DNA from: Dichomitus squalens LYAD-421 SS1
Lineage: Eukaryota; Basidiomycota; Agaricomycetes; Polyporales; Polyporaceae
Direction of reading: 5' to 3'
Length of the DNA: 52,355 bases
NCBI RefSeq assembly: GCF_000275845.1
Contig: NW_006766905.1
Coordinates: forward strand, 361,827 to 414,181
Every line of letters starts with the position of its first letter. Position 1 is the stretch's first letter. Of the stretch, positions 20,331 to 32,437 are shown piece by piece. The notes below the pieces were generated by a model. It had not been told where the DNA came from and ran no database searches. It saw only the letters and a list, made by a program, of their open reading frames with translations. A program made the translations under genes and the position numbers.

Positions 20331-22020
20331 TCACCAATCCGCAAAGCCCACGATCTTGCCCTCCCAAGCCCACCAGATCTCCTCGTCCTCCTCGTCCGCC
20401 CTGCCCAGCGTCGAGTCCTCCACATCCGCCCCGCGCCCCACAGACGAGCTGATCTGCGCTTTTGCAGCGTAAGCGGACCCGCCCCTGCAGCCGATCCACG
20501 CGCCCTCGGTGCGCACGCCTTTAGACTTGGACTTGGGCCTCGCAGCTGGGGGCACTGGGAGAGCGCCCGCGTCTTCGAGGAAGCTGGCTAGTACGCCGTC
20601 CAACGCGCGCGTCAGGTTCTGACGGGCGGCCCAGGCGGGGTGTGCGAATCGTCGGGGGGCGCGGAGGAACAGGTGAGTTTGCGTCGGAGCTGGGCCGGTG
20701 CTTGGGTTAGCCTAGCGCACTTTGTAGGCCGCATGAACGCAGGACGAGACCGAGACGAGAACGTACCGAGCTCGCTAGACATGTCCCCTTCGCCGTCCAC
20801 CCACGCGTTCATCAGCGTGCGCGAGAGCAGGCGCTCGGCGGCGCGGAGCGTTTGCTGTTCCTCCGCATATGTCAGCTCTGGCGTAGGTGCCGGTGCAGGG
20901 GATGCATCGCGTGAAGTCGTGGATGCTCGCGCACTGGGTTCCGGGGTAGACAGTGAGGGAGATGGTGGTCGAGGGGCCGTCTGCGGCTTAGGCGCGACCG
21001 GTGGTAATATCGAAGGCACTGGAGGCGGGTGGGCGAAGGTCAATGGAGTCGGTTTCTCCGGGAGCGGCGTCAGAGGAGCGAAGGGAGAAGGGAGGGATTC
21101 GGGGGAAGGTGCAAGAGAACGGTTTGGGGGTAAGGGAGAAGGGGAGCGGGATGGTGGAGGACCTGACCCAGAATCCGAACCAAACGATTCTACGTCGCTC
21201 ACGTCGTCTTCTTCGCTCGCGTCGTCTTCCGAGTCGCTCCCTTCCTCCTCAGAGACCTCTGCTGATCGTTGGCTGTCCTCATCACTGTCTTCCTCGCCGT
21301 CGACATCGTCATCGTCACGGGATAACGAATCGCATGGTCGCACTCCCCACACCTTGACGTCCAAGCCATCAATAGTGAGCACAATACGAGCGCGCGCAGC
21401 GTTCGCGCTTGGACCAAAGACGAACATCAGGTGCGCCGTTCCTCGGCTAGGCCTCGCGACATCCCTGATGTGTCCGTTCTCGTCGCTCGTCGCAGACTTG
21501 CATTTGGCGTACGCGGTGGAGATCGCAACGAATGTGGTCTGAAGGTGGGACGCGAGGGTGTCAAATGTGGCGAGGAGCTCGTCGCGCTTCTTGGCGGCCT
21601 TGGGGTTGCTCTTGCCGCCGGGCATGCGCGAGAGTTGGGCGATGGGACTGTGGAGTGCAGGAACCACCGTGAGACGCTGATATTGAATAAGACATTGAAC
21701 ACTCACAAGGGCACTTGACTCTTCAGGAAGAGTGTGTGGCCCAGAAGGGATAGGGAGAGAGCGGCGGCCATAGTATGCGAGATGGACGGGGTTTCGAGTA
21801 TCACAGTCGGCACTTTGAGCGTTTCAAGGAATAAGGTGTCTCCTACGCTATCTTCTCCGCCTTGTATGCGTCGACCTGTAGGCGAGTTTGATATGTCGAG
21901 AAGAGGCCTTTGTGGTTGTGGTACTGTTGCAGGACTCTGTGCGGGATTTGCTACTGCTGAGGATGCCTCCCCTGGAGCAGAGCACAGTGAAGGAGGTGCA
22001 CCCGCGGGTGTCAAGATCAT
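20331..22020 (-). CDS. p31comet/MAD2L1BP-like protein (putative spindle-checkpoint silencer)
   Basis: Predicted 517-residue protein. Exons: 22020-21707, 21647-20767, 20689-20331; phases close. The N-terminal folded part (about residues 60-200) starts with a strand VPTVILETPSISHTMAAAL and a helix ending HTLFLKSQVPFPIAQLSR, followed by a Lys-rich helix (KAAKKRDELLATFDTLASHL). This order resembles the HORMA-like p31comet fold, in which an xxQLPxPYxQL turn precedes the helix. A Ser/Asp/Glu-rich then Pro/Ser-rich linker of about 150 residues is inserted. The C-terminal part contains THLFLRAPRRFAHPAWAARQNLT split over the last splice and ends EIWWAWEGKIVGFADW. An ATG at 21771 would give a shorter 434-residue form. 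The start at 22020 is preferred because the residues between look like part of the fold. p31comet binds closed MAD2 and aids TRIP13 in checkpoint silencing; the assignment here is by weak motif similarity. Confidence 0.5.
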
Positions 22021-23240
22021 CGTCGACTTGTCTGCGGTGTTGCTGAGAAGGCTACGAGGATGGAGTGGGAAGTAGGAGGAGGAGGAGGATCGCGCGAGCA
22101 GACAGAGAAACGCGGAGGCCAGGCGCGTCTCCCTCTGGAGCGTGTATGTCACGTGGATGGGATTCAGGGCAGGGCCTCGCGCGGACAAAATTCCTCGCCG
22201 CCGCCAGGCTGCCCTTCAGCTTGTCCTCCTTCGACCTCATACGAGGTTGCATGCAACACGACTTTTGTTACGTCGAACAATACTCGTCCTGTCCTCGTCT
22301 GCTACCGTATCATTTCTCCGCGACACGACCCACTCGCTCATGCCTAGGGACATGGCGCACGATGCCTTCGTCTCCTTTACTGGTGATGTGGAAGATGAAC
22401 GACGCCCTCTCCACGCTTGAACGTTCGGACTTTGTGTCGTTACCCGTGGACGATCGAGCACTAAGAAGAGCATACATATTCCTAAATGTACTGTTCATTT
22501 AGGCGAGTCTGGTTTATTAACCGTCCGGTGGTTCGTACATACGTGAAAACCTGTATCGACACGGACTGTCAATTAAAATCCTATCCCCTTCCGTCAATGA
22601 AAGCCTTCTACATTGAAAGTGTCTGTTGTCATAGAATGAATCACTGTTCCTCTCGCTTAACGGTTTCAAGCCGCACCGTGTGATCTATGTAGGGCGAGGG
22701 TTCCGTGCGTCCGTCGCTATACGGAGATGACAAGCTGAAACTTGGATCCCTGATACCTAGCGGAAATAGACTCGATAGATCGCGTCCGAAATGCCCGCCC
22801 ACTTCTTTACCGTGGCGGTACATGCATCTATCGTCTTCTTGGGACAGTCATGTCGCGTCTGGACGGGGTATCAGACTCCAGGAAGCGCAGTCGAGCTTCG
22901 AAGGCCCCGCAGCCGACTGAACGCCACTGTATTGCGCTGGTGAAACCCTCGCCGCGTACTGCGCCAGCATCGGGTAGTGCGCTCTCCTGCTAACTCGTGC
23001 TCGAGTACTTCGCCTTGCCTGAATGCTTTCAAAAATAGCGCGATAAGAAGAAGCCGGCGGCCGTCTGTCCGTTGCCTACATATGGACCACCATCATCGTC
23101 TTCAGTATGATCCCGCCTCTCCACATGGCGACTGAGCACCGCCTATGCCCATCGCTTCCTCGACGAACCTCGCTGCAACATCTTTTCCATGCCGGCAGCT
23201 CCGATCTTTGCTCCGTGAACCCCGCGTCTGCGGCCAGACG
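22021..23240. other. Divergent promoter region
   Basis: Spacer of about 1.35 kb between the divergent p31comet-like and carboxypeptidase genes. An open frame continues upstream of the p31comet-like start to 22188 but is Ser-rich and probably 5' UTR. No further gene is supported. Confidence 0.35.
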
Positions 23241-23247
23241 TATAAAA
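23241..23247 (+). promoter_or_regulatory. TATA box of the carboxypeptidase gene
   Basis: TATAAAA, 134 bases upstream of the start codon at 23375, in a GC-rich context. The position is plausible for a core promoter with a roughly 100-base 5' UTR. Confidence 0.55.
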
Positions 23248-23374
23248 CCGCGGTAGACACGTCGGACGACCCCCGCGTTCCCCTTCGTCGCCTCAGGCTC
23301 TTCGCCCGCATTGACCTGTGCGCCCGACTGACGGATTCTTGTATCGCCGCCATCGCACGACCAGGGACGCAGCT

Positions 23375-25732
23375 ATGTTCCACAAGGCCCTCCTCCCGCT
23401 CCTCGCGAGCGTCGCCGCGATCGCGTCCGTAGACGCGCGTTTCCCGTCCAAGGCGGAGCTGCACGCGAAGCAGGCCGAAGCCGCGGCGCGCATTCGCGCG
23501 AACATGCCCCGCGCGACCGGCTCGGGCGTGAAAAACATCACCTTCAGTGACCCCCGCGCGTCCCGTACGTCCCCTCCTGCACTTACGCGTCACTATATCT
23601 TCCACTCACACAGAAGCGCGTGCGTGTGTCGCGTGATCCTTTCTTGCGTGTACACCACGCAGAGTTCTACGTCGACGGAACGACAATCCCAGACGTCGAC
23701 TTCGACGTAGGGCCCAGCTGGTCCGGACTTATCCCTATCAGCAGCGACCCGAACGAGACCCGCAAGGTACGCATCCTAGTCTCTCGACATATCCACTTCT
23801 CCATGTGGGCAGGCAGCGACTTTGGTGACTCACTACCCACGGCCCCGCGCGTTGTCGCCACATATAGCTCTTCTTCTGGTTCTTCCCGCCCGGGCCGCAG
23901 GGCTCGTTGGACGACCTCATCTTCTGGTACGTCCACGCCCCTCTGATAAGTGTCACCCTATGCCGTGTTGCGCCGCTGCGCCCGCGTTGCCCTGTCGCTG
24001 GCCCTGGCGATGCACGCGTCCCCCTGGGGTCCGGCGCATCATCTGACTGACGTTTGTGTGAACTTCCTTCGATGCAGGACGAACGGCGGCCCGGGGTGCT
24101 CCTCGCTCGAGGGCCTGCTCCAGGAGAACGGCGTACGTGTAATGTCTTCGCACTTGTGTTCGGCGAGGTGTGCTGATACGCATACGCTGTACGGGGTTCT
24201 GCTCTGTTCTGCAGCCGTTCCAGTGGTCGCTTGGCCAGGCGCGCCCCACCCAGAACGAGTTCAGCTGGACGAACCTGTCGAGCATCCTGTTCCTTGAGCA
24301 GCCTGTCGGCACGGGCTTCTCCGTGGGCAAGCCGAACGTGAAGGTATGGTTCTGCAGGCGGTTTCAGAGACCGTGCGCGTGCTGACTGCGATGGTAGAAC
24401 GAGAACGATGTCGCCGCTCAGATCGTGGGCTTCTTCCAGCAGTTCCTGGATATCTTCAAGGAGCTCCAGGGCAAAAACTTGTACCTGACCGGCGAGAGTT
24501 ACGCGGGCATGTACGTCCCTTGTAAGTGACCCACGTTTGTTAATCATAAACTGGATTTGCTCACGTGTGCTGTTAAGACCTTGCCAATTACATCTACGAG
24601 CACCCTACGGACTTGAACCTTACGCTCAACGGCTTCTGGGTTTCTGATCGTACGTGGCCTCGGCTTCGTCGCAGTTCTTGATCGAACTGACTGTGTAGTA
24701 CAGCCGTCCTTGGATGGGATGTTGTCCAGGAGCAGATCCCTGCAGTGGATTTCGTGCACAAGTATGAGGGTGTCTTCTCGTTCAAGTACGTTTCCTCTGC
24801 CTCTCCATCCGATCAGATACATCCTGATGCTCGGGTCCCGTCGTTAGCCAGACCTTCCTCGCACACCTCGACTCCGTCGCTGAGAAATGCAACTACACCG
24901 GCTACGTCGCCAAACACGTCACCTTCCCACCCAAAGGCCTCCTCCCGCTCCCCGGGAAGAGCACCGAGTTCGACCACGGGTGCGACGTCTGGGACGCGAT
25001 CTTCGACGCCGCGCTGCTCGTGAACCCCGCGTTCAACATCTACCGCATCTTCGACACCTGGCCCATCCTCTGGGACGTCCTCGGCTTCCCGGGCTCGTTC
25101 CCGCAGCAGCAGTCCCCGATCTACTTCGACCGCGCGGACGTCAAGAAGGCGATCCACGCGCCGGCGAACGTCTCCTGGGCGGAGTGCTCGGACGTCGACG
25201 TGTTCCCGCGGGGCGACGCCTCGCTCCCGCCCGCGTTCACCGTGCTCCCCAACGCGATCGAGAAGAGCAAGCGGTCGGTGATCGTCCACGGCCTGGCGGA
25301 CTTCATCCTCATCGCGGAGGGCACGCGGATAGTGATTCAGAATATGACCTGTGAGGCTTCCTGCGAACGTGCCCTCTTTGGTTCACTCATCCGACGTCGT
25401 GTCATGCAGGGAACGGCAAGCAAGGCTTCCACACTCCGATCAAGAACGACAGTTTCGTGGTCGAGGGGATGGGCGCTATGGGGAACACTCACACCGAGCG
25501 CGGTTTGACCTACTACGAGGTCTCGCTCAGTGGACACATGTGCGTGCCAGATGATACTGAAGTACGCGATGGGTACTGACTGACTCGGTTGGCGCCGCAG
25601 GGTCCCGCAGTTTTCACCTAAAGTACGTTTTGGGCGCTTCCTGTGGAAGAGCGCTGTGGCTGACAAGAGACACTGCGCTAGGCTGCTTTCCAGATCATGT
25701 CCTATCTCATGGGCTTCCGTGACACTCCGTAG
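23375..25732 (+). CDS. Secreted serine carboxypeptidase (peptidase family S10)
   Basis: Predicted 506-residue secreted or vacuolar exopeptidase. Exons: 23375-23564, 23663-23766, 23868-23926, 24078-24132, 24215-24343, 24398-24521, 24578-24649, 24704-24785, 24848-25350, 25410-25539, 25601-25622, 25682-25732; phases close. A signal peptide ([20 protein letters not shown]) opens the protein. S10 landmarks are [29 protein letters not shown] with nucleophile Ser213, Asp423 in HGLADFIL and His482 in SGHMVPQFSP, giving a complete Ser-Asp-His triad. Several N-glycosylation sequons (NLT, NVS, NMT, NYT) fit secretion. The GC-ending codon bias is strong in the main exon, and a TATAAAA lies 134 bases upstream. 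Such enzymes trim C-terminal residues during extracellular protein use. Confidence 0.95.
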
Positions 25733-26487
25733 ACAGACACGAAATGTTCATGGCCCGGATATCAGATTGACAATGGATGTCAGGGTTCCGATCTCACAGA
25801 ACCTTGGGCCGAGAGTGCGTGGCGTTGTGAGGCAGAAGACAATCCACATGCACTGCCACACCCCTATCTGTCCAACATGGCTATGCTCGGCGCTGACATC
25901 AAACCATGCCATGATGCCGCTGCGTCTCAAGTAGTCTGCTCGCATTCACGTCCACTGTCTCTGATCCAGACGGCTATAGGATTCCCGTGCAAAGACACAA
26001 TTGGGACCTTAGGCAGAGCCTCTGCATTTGGGCATCACCAAGTTCAATGTATGATGCACTCAATCCTGTTTCAGAGACAATACCCACCTCGGAGGACTTG
26101 TGCCATCTTCGACGTATGCTCTGCCTCGGACTTCGGGCCCCAGCGGAGTCTTTGGCCGACCTTTGGCCAAGTGTGCCACACATCTCAGGATACTCGGCTG
26201 GTGAGCGTGTCCAGGATGCCAAAGGACCGGTTGTTAAGCGACGCTTTGCCATGGCCCGCGAACGTCATCGGAGGTTGTTATCCGCGTGCTGACGGCCCAT
26301 GACTAGGGGTTCGTGAGTGGCTCGCGCGTCCTACCCTGGTAATCCAGGACTTCCGGCCGCTTTGGTGGCCCGCCCGCTCCCTCGCCACGCTTTTCTGCCT
26401 GAACCGCGGCTGGCGCACAAAGGATATGCTTTGGCACTGTCAGATAGAGTTTGCGGGTGGGCTGCACCATTGTGTTGGGGGTCAGGA
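25733..26487. other. Intergenic region
   Basis: Holds the 3' flank of the carboxypeptidase gene and the promoter of the zinc-finger gene. Short ORFs on both strands have no motif. Confidence 0.35.
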
Positions 26488-26493
26488 TATAAA
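26488..26493 (+). promoter_or_regulatory. TATA box of zinc-finger gene 1
   Basis: TATAAA within GGATATAAAGTG, 115 bases upstream of the start codon at 26608. This placement supports the choice of that start. Confidence 0.5.
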
Positions 26494-26607
26494 GTGCGCC
26501 GACGTGGTTGACGTTCGCTAGTAGAGCTAGTTCTCCACTTCCGCTATACCCTCACCCGCTTCCTGCATCGCCCATTGATATCTCATTACACCACTGTCAC
26601 CTTCAGG

Positions 26608-27491
26608 ATGTCGCTACTATACGAGGAGTACTTCGTAGATGGAAAGCTCATCATGCCGGCGCCCCCTCCAGCGTGAGTACGGTCGACTCTCCTTTCTTCA
26701 CCGAAGCTCATGACCTTGATCACAGCTACATTGCTCCTGAGGAGAACGAGGGTCTCTCCGCTGATCTGGTCGACTTCGAGCATTTCCTCTTGGACGAATT
26801 TGGAGAAAGGGCCTTGTACGAGCATCTGCTCGATATCGCCGACGAGTTGCGACTGGAAGAAGAGGAGAGGAAGAAGCGAGAGATGGAGGCGGCAGAGCTA
26901 GCCTCTGTGTGAGTATCCTATCTTTGATGCTCTTTGGATGGAGTCTCATTATGTCTTGTATCTTACAGGATTTCCGACACTTCGTCTAGTTCGGAGTGCG
27001 GGCCCAAGCGCTCTCCGAGGAGCTCCCGGTCCAAAGCGAAGCCGTACACTAGACCGGCATCTGAAGAGGCAGAGCACGAAGATTTCGTCGAGTTCTTTAC
27101 GATCAACAAGAAATACTACTACAAGAAACCGCTGGGTGAGAACGAATACTACGTTCACTGCGTCGACTGGCACAACAACCCTCCGACCTGGGACAACGAG
27201 CCGATACCCCCTATGCCCATCCATGAGCTCGTGCCCTATCTCCAGGAGAAATACGGCATTGCTCAGTCATCACGATGCAAGTTGAGCGGGTGCACGGAAT
27301 CGAGCCATGGTAAGGGGTGGCTCAAGAACCACCTTCTATCGTACTCCCACTTCAAGCTGCGTCGCAAATGCCACATCTGTGGCGTGACTGCTCGACCTGA
27401 TATGTGGACCATCAGGCACAGAAATTGTCAACCGCGTCGCAGAAGACATGGAGAGGCCCCTGACCTCCCTATTCCCACGTATACCTATTAA
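26608..27491 (+). CDS. Double zinc-finger protein, family C gene 1
   Basis: Predicted 256-residue protein. Exons 26608-26672, 26726-26908 and 26969-27491; phases close. The first intron is read with the acceptor at 26724-26725, since the nearer AG would give only 34 nt. An acidic helix-rich N-terminus (DFEHFLLDEFGERALYEHL, then LRLEEEERKKREME) is followed by a Ser/Lys linker. Next comes a conserved aromatic region (FFTINKKYYYKKPLGENEYY, CVDWHNNPPTWDNEPIPP). Two Cys/His fingers close the protein: CKLSGC...KNHLLSYSH and CHICGVTARPDMWTIRHRNC. The second has the form C-x2-C-GV-x2-R-x-D-x5-RH-x3-C, which recurs in the gene at 30.4 kb. A basic tail (QPRRRRHGE) suggests nuclear location and nucleic-acid binding (inference). 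A broken copy lies at 34.6-35.0 kb. The family was not recognised by name. Confidence 0.7.
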
Positions 27492-30324
27492 GCTTTGTGG
27501 AAGCTAGATGAGAACGGTGCGTCACGGTATCACTGGCCACAGTGGGTGCCGTGCCTTGTATAACACTTCAGCCTAGATACCCCTTGCACACACGTACATA
27601 CCCTTATAGTTTTCACGCCATGCACCATACCCGTACTTCGTAGCTTTTGCTTGTCATGCTAACACCTGTAGATTTGCTATCAACGCTTGTCCTGTAATCC
27701 CCCTATGATGTATGCTATATCAGACGATCGCTTATGCTATGCTGCTCACCATCCAGAGTGTTCCATAGCCATATTCAGCAGGCATGAAGTCATCCGATGG
27801 GAGTAGACAAGGAAGACTCCTGCGTTCAGGATATGATGGAGCGCGGTTAAGCATGGAGCGCTTGTGGAGGGAAGCAATGAGGTAAGCCACCGCCGCCTAA
27901 ATTTGGCAAAAGGTTGAGCGGTTGCCAAGGATACATGAGCCTGTGCCGCGAACGAAGACCACCTTGACGCGATGCACCCTCTGAACTGCCTACAGAAGCA
28001 CCGCGTCGAGTAGCTGGTCAGCGACCCGTTCCAAAGTCACCTCTTAGTACAATCGTGTCTTCAAGCTGCGCCAGCAGCTAAACATGCACTCGGAGGAATC
28101 GATTGCCCAGCTTGCCCACTGAACGGTCACATCTCCCGCACGCTTTCGTTCAGACTACTGTGACTCCAAATTGTAAGATGGAGGTATGTCCGATCGATCT
28201 CATGGGTGTATATCGTTATGCCTCTCTTTTACTAGTGACTGCGCGACGCCTCTCTGAGCACCCGTGATCTTGTGTCCCGGAACCAGGTGCTGAGTCGGAT
28301 ATGTAGTGGAGCCGAGGACTTGCTCCGGCACCATCTGCGCGCAAGTGTGCTACTTGGTGATGAAGAGCTTTCGACAAAGCGACCTACAATGTTATACATT
28401 CAATGAGAATCAACCTCTCGGCTTCATTATCAAGATTCTTTCATCGCTGTCTGTTTCACACATTGTCTCTTTCGGTTGTCCTTCGGTCAAAAGCTGACCC
28501 TGGATTGCCAGGGATCTGAGTCAGCTCGGTCACGTCAAATCAATGGAAGTCGCACAAAGCTGTACGTACGTGGTACCCCAGGTCCGATGCTCGGTATCCT
28601 TATACACGCCCGCACCACCTCCTGAGCGCCCTAAGTACAATGCATGCCACCAGTGGAACAACATTCGCTTGAAGGGCCCCTCGCATCAGCAGCCCTATGC
28701 TAACCGTGAGCCCGCCTTGGATACCTCTCTTGTCTCCCGATACCAAAATGCATTTCAATGATTGATGAGTTGAAGTGAGCTGTTGCATGCAGGTGACCCT
28801 TCCCTTAGTCTTTGTCGATCAAGAGGTGCTCAACTTGATACACACGACCCACGATCGACTACCTCGAACCTTGAAGCCACTCACTAGCATTCTGAGTAAC
28901 TCAGGGTGACACCGCGTGATGTTGAGAGGAACGCGCGGCATCCCCCTGCAGCCGAATCTTTCTAACGTAACCGGGACCAATTACCTCAACGAACTCTACT
29001 CGATACCTCGCTCATGACTCATCGATGGTCTTTGTGTCTAACAGACTCCCGCAGTGCACCCAATGCCAGGAGTCTTTCGCACATGGACCCGCAGTCCGAG
29101 AGAACCCTAGGCCCAAGGTTTATGACAGCTGAACAGGTCGTGTACGTCCAGACGTTTCTCTCGACAAGTCATCCGACCAAGATCCCGACTCGTGATGTGG
29201 TCGTACACTCAGGACGGGGACTACGGTAAGTTGTGGGGCAAGCACCGCACCAAGCACGTCTGCCAGGACAAAGACGCTGCAGCAGCCTGACGGCCCGCAC
29301 AGGCCGGCAAGGTGGTTCGGAAATATCTGATTAGCGCCTGTTGCGATCGAAGTCACGATGAGAACGACACCTTCGACAAGATGGTGGTTCCGCAGGCATC
29401 TTCCGCAGCAACAGCAGCACCTCTTCCCGCGGCGACCATCGTGCTCTCAACGAAGCAGCAACGAAGGAGAAGGCCAAGACTGCAGCGCGGAGCTCCGCTG
29501 CGGCACTGACGGTAGCGCTGGGAATATCGCCGCTGAGATAGAGGGGACCTTAGCGCCGCTGCATCCAGGGCGGGGACGGGGACGATCATGTTCGAGAACG
29601 CGGTGATGACGAACGAGCGCACAGGTGGTTGGGGTGCAGGTTGGACGTTTGTGGCTATATTTCACCAGACGCCGTCAAGCCAATCATACGCCGTCGGCTC
29701 TGATATGAGCCTCACTAGCTCCGTCTTCCCTGTACCAGTATCATACACTCTCCTTGGATGATGGTGTCATAGGATCGGAAGCACTCAGAAAGGACCACAA
29801 ACGCTGTTTGAGGATGGCTCAGGGCTTTGTCTTGAGCCACAAACGTGCAGGCAGTCGTTAACCCCGCCTTCTCACATCGCGTGATCATCAGTGATGGCCG
29901 TGCAAAAAGTTCCATCTCCGATGCCTCGTTGCATCGGCGAGGGTTGTTACCACACTTGCCTTTTATGGGAACGTACTTAGGCCCAACGTGACCACAATGA
30001 GCTTTGCAACAAACCAACACCACTGGGTTGTTCGTATCTCCCGCCCCTTCCTCTGTGCCCTTGGAGCATCGTCTTTTTGACGTGCATCATCTGTTGCAGG
30101 TAGCTTAGAGTTCTTACTTGCGTTGATTGCCACAGTAGCGCGTGACACATCGATAACCACCGCAGACGCCCGGCAGGTGCGGCTGCTTTGTGTTTTGCGC
30201 TGGCAACGTGTAAGGGGCATTCCGTTCTCCTACCGGCCTTCTATCATCTTACTTTGAAACTTAGAAGGCCTTTTGGCAGTTCCCGTTTCCATCAGCCCAT
30301 CGGGGTGATCCGGGAGCGACAGGG
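27492..30324. other. Gene-poor region between zinc-finger genes
   Basis: About 2.8 kb without a convincing gene. A minus-strand ORF at 29715-30023 is Cys-containing (CCKAHCGHVG) but matches no family known to me. Other ORFs (29014-29229 +, 29353-29622 -, 29963-30220 -) are short and unsupported. No terminal repeats or recognisable transposase were found. Confidence 0.35.
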
Positions 30325-30331
30325 TATATAG
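30325..30331 (+). promoter_or_regulatory. TATA box of zinc-finger gene 2
   Basis: TATATAG, 72 bases upstream of the start codon at 30397. Confidence 0.5.
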
Positions 30332-30396
30332 ACGAGACCGCTTAACCACCAAGGCGGCTCTCCCTCCGTGCTTCACTCACCTACCCCAAACTCACC

Positions 30397-32437
30397 ATGC
30401 GTGATGGAAAGGGCGTATCCCGCTCCAAACACGATGAAGGGGTGCGCAATGGAGTCAAAGATCCGGACAAAGGCCACGCTGCGGCAGGCCCGAGACGGAA
30501 CCGGTCGTCTTCGGACTCTGACGACGCCGACGTGATGCGACAGCTCTTGTCCCCGTAAGTATGAAGCACGGCTTACTTTCTAAACGCAGAGGATGGCTAC
30601 TGAACGCCACTACCAGGGAAAGTCGTCAACGGGTCGTGGCGGCTACCCGGGGACGGGTGGCTCGTCGGCGGGACGTCCACTCCGACGGCCCGGCGAGCGA
30701 CACTGATGACCGGGCTTCGGCGATGTCTGAAGATGAGGACCCTCGCCACGCAAGGTGCGTGCAGTGTGGCGCGGACGAGGTACTTGAGGTTAACTCGGTT
30801 CCTAGTCGGCTTCTGCGACGTGCCCGCAATGTCGGCACGGAGTCGCCGGCTACAACACCCGTGGGGTCGCCAAACCAGACGCCGGTGCCCAATAGCTCCT
30901 CTTCTGGCGGTAGGTCGCGCGAGGCCGATAAGATGGATGTTGACAGCGTCGGGTGGGCCATATGTTGTTCTTTGTCCTTTGTCCTCAGCGTTGCTGATGG
31001 TGCTGCAGGAACGGGCGCTCTTCGGGAGACAGAAGGCGGCGTGAGGGTGATGCACGTACGGCTGAGGCACGCTCACAGGAAACGACTTTGCAGGACAGTG
31101 TCCCACCTGTGGCGTACGTGCCGTGCCACACGTGGCCACCGTGTGCGGTTTGTGCGCGTATCACGAAGACGTCGCTCAAGCACATCCCAAGCATCACTGG
31201 GCAGTTCCGCAAGCGCATCGCGGAGACGATGCCGCCAGCCACCGACATACCTCCTCCTATAACGGCACCCCAGCACATTCCTCAGTTGCCCATCATGCTA
31301 CCTCCGCCTTCCAACGCCGCTTCTCCTCCTGTCCCCCCGTCTGCATCTTCTCCACGCCCACAGTTCCCGCCTCGGGCCTCCATGGACCCTATGCCGTCCA
31401 ACGCGTCGCCTCCGGCTATACCTCGCCCGCCGAATGCTCCCAGCGCGTCGCCAAACGCATACGCGCCGAAGGTCGACTACCCCATGGAGCCGTTATTCAT
31501 CTCCGCGCTGAACGCGCATGGGGTCCCTCGCCAGCAGACGTTCAAGATCCTCCCGCCCGGGGCGGACGGCCGGCGCACGCTCGAAAACAACATGTTAAAC
31601 AGCATGGCGGGCGGGAACCGCCCCGGGGGCTTATACAACCGCACGGGTCAGCGGAACGCGCAGGCGTCCTCGTCCTCGACGCGCGTCGAGGACCTCGACG
31701 GCGCGACAGGCGAAGGAGCAGGAGAAACAGGAGCAGGAACAGTAGGAGCAGGAGGGGCAGGAACGAAGCGTGGGCGCGGCAAGGGACGTATCCCGGGGCG
31801 CAAGCAGCGCGCGAAGCGGTACAACCGGAAGAAGCACGAGGAGTGGCCGCCCGAGGGTTGGAACCCGATCTGGGAGGAGGAGCGGCCGCGGAACTGGGGC
31901 AACTACAACATCCCGGACGACGTGCCCTCGGACCGAGTGTACGACCACCTGAAGAAGATCTTCGACCTGAAAAGCGCGGGGTTCTGCCACTGGCAGGGGT
32001 GCAAGCCGCAGAACCCGGAAAACCCGGACTACAAGATGCTGAAGCGGCACGTGGAGACGGTGCACCTCGGGCTGAAGCTCGTGTGCAAGCTGTGCGGTGT
32101 CAGGAAGCGCGCGGATAACCGGCGCAAGGCCACGCACAAGCGGGGGTGCCCTGAGCGCGAGAACGACCCGGCGACGGCGACAAAGACGGCGACGAACAAG
32201 GGAAAGGCGACGACGGGCGCGGGCGAGGCGCAGCCTGTGGAGGAAGATGAGCTCATGGAGGACGAGGGCGCGTCTGGCTCGGGCGGGTTCGTGTCCGGCG
32301 AGGAGGGTTCCGTGGATGAGGATGAAGAGATTGACCAGTTGGAGGACGACAATTCTGATGAAGACCAGTTGGAGGGAGACCAAGGCGCGGACCACGACCA
32401 GCGGATGGAGTCCGAATTCGAGTCCGAGGATGACTAG
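30397..32437 (+). CDS. Large Cys/His zinc-finger protein, family C gene 2
   Basis: Proposed 583-residue protein with exons 30397-30554, 30590-30909, 31094-31203 and 31274-32437. The first two exons are basic and Ser-rich with one CVQCG pair. Exon 3, read in the frame set by donor 30910, gives a zinc-ribbon-like CPTCGVRAVP...VCGLCAYH followed by several His. The last exon is Pro-rich, then Gly/Arg-rich (a KRGRGKGRIPGRKQRAKR basic run), then carries WPPEGWNPIWEEERP and two fingers: FCHWQGC...MLKRHVETVH and CKLCGVRKRADNRRKATHKRGC. The latter matches the finger of gene 1 (C-x2-C-GV-x2-R-x-D). An acidic tail (EDEEIDQLEDDNSDED) ends the protein. The first intron is only 35 nt and the last has a weak donor (GTTCCG), so the model between 30.5 and 31.3 kb is uncertain. 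An alternative frame is open straight through from 31088. Nuclear function is inferred. Confidence 0.6.

Noticed and set aside
26508..26912. Intronless 134-codon ORF as the 5' part of zinc-finger gene 1
   Set aside because: The spliced form starting at 26608 has a TATAAA 115 bases upstream and a 53-nt intron with good signals, and yields a more plausible N-terminus.
29715..30023. Cys-containing minus-strand ORF considered as a transposase remnant
   Set aside because: No catalytic residues or terminal repeats were found.
31631..32395. 254-codon antisense ORF (Arg/Leu-rich)
   Set aside because: Shadow of the family C gene 2 last exon on the opposite strand.
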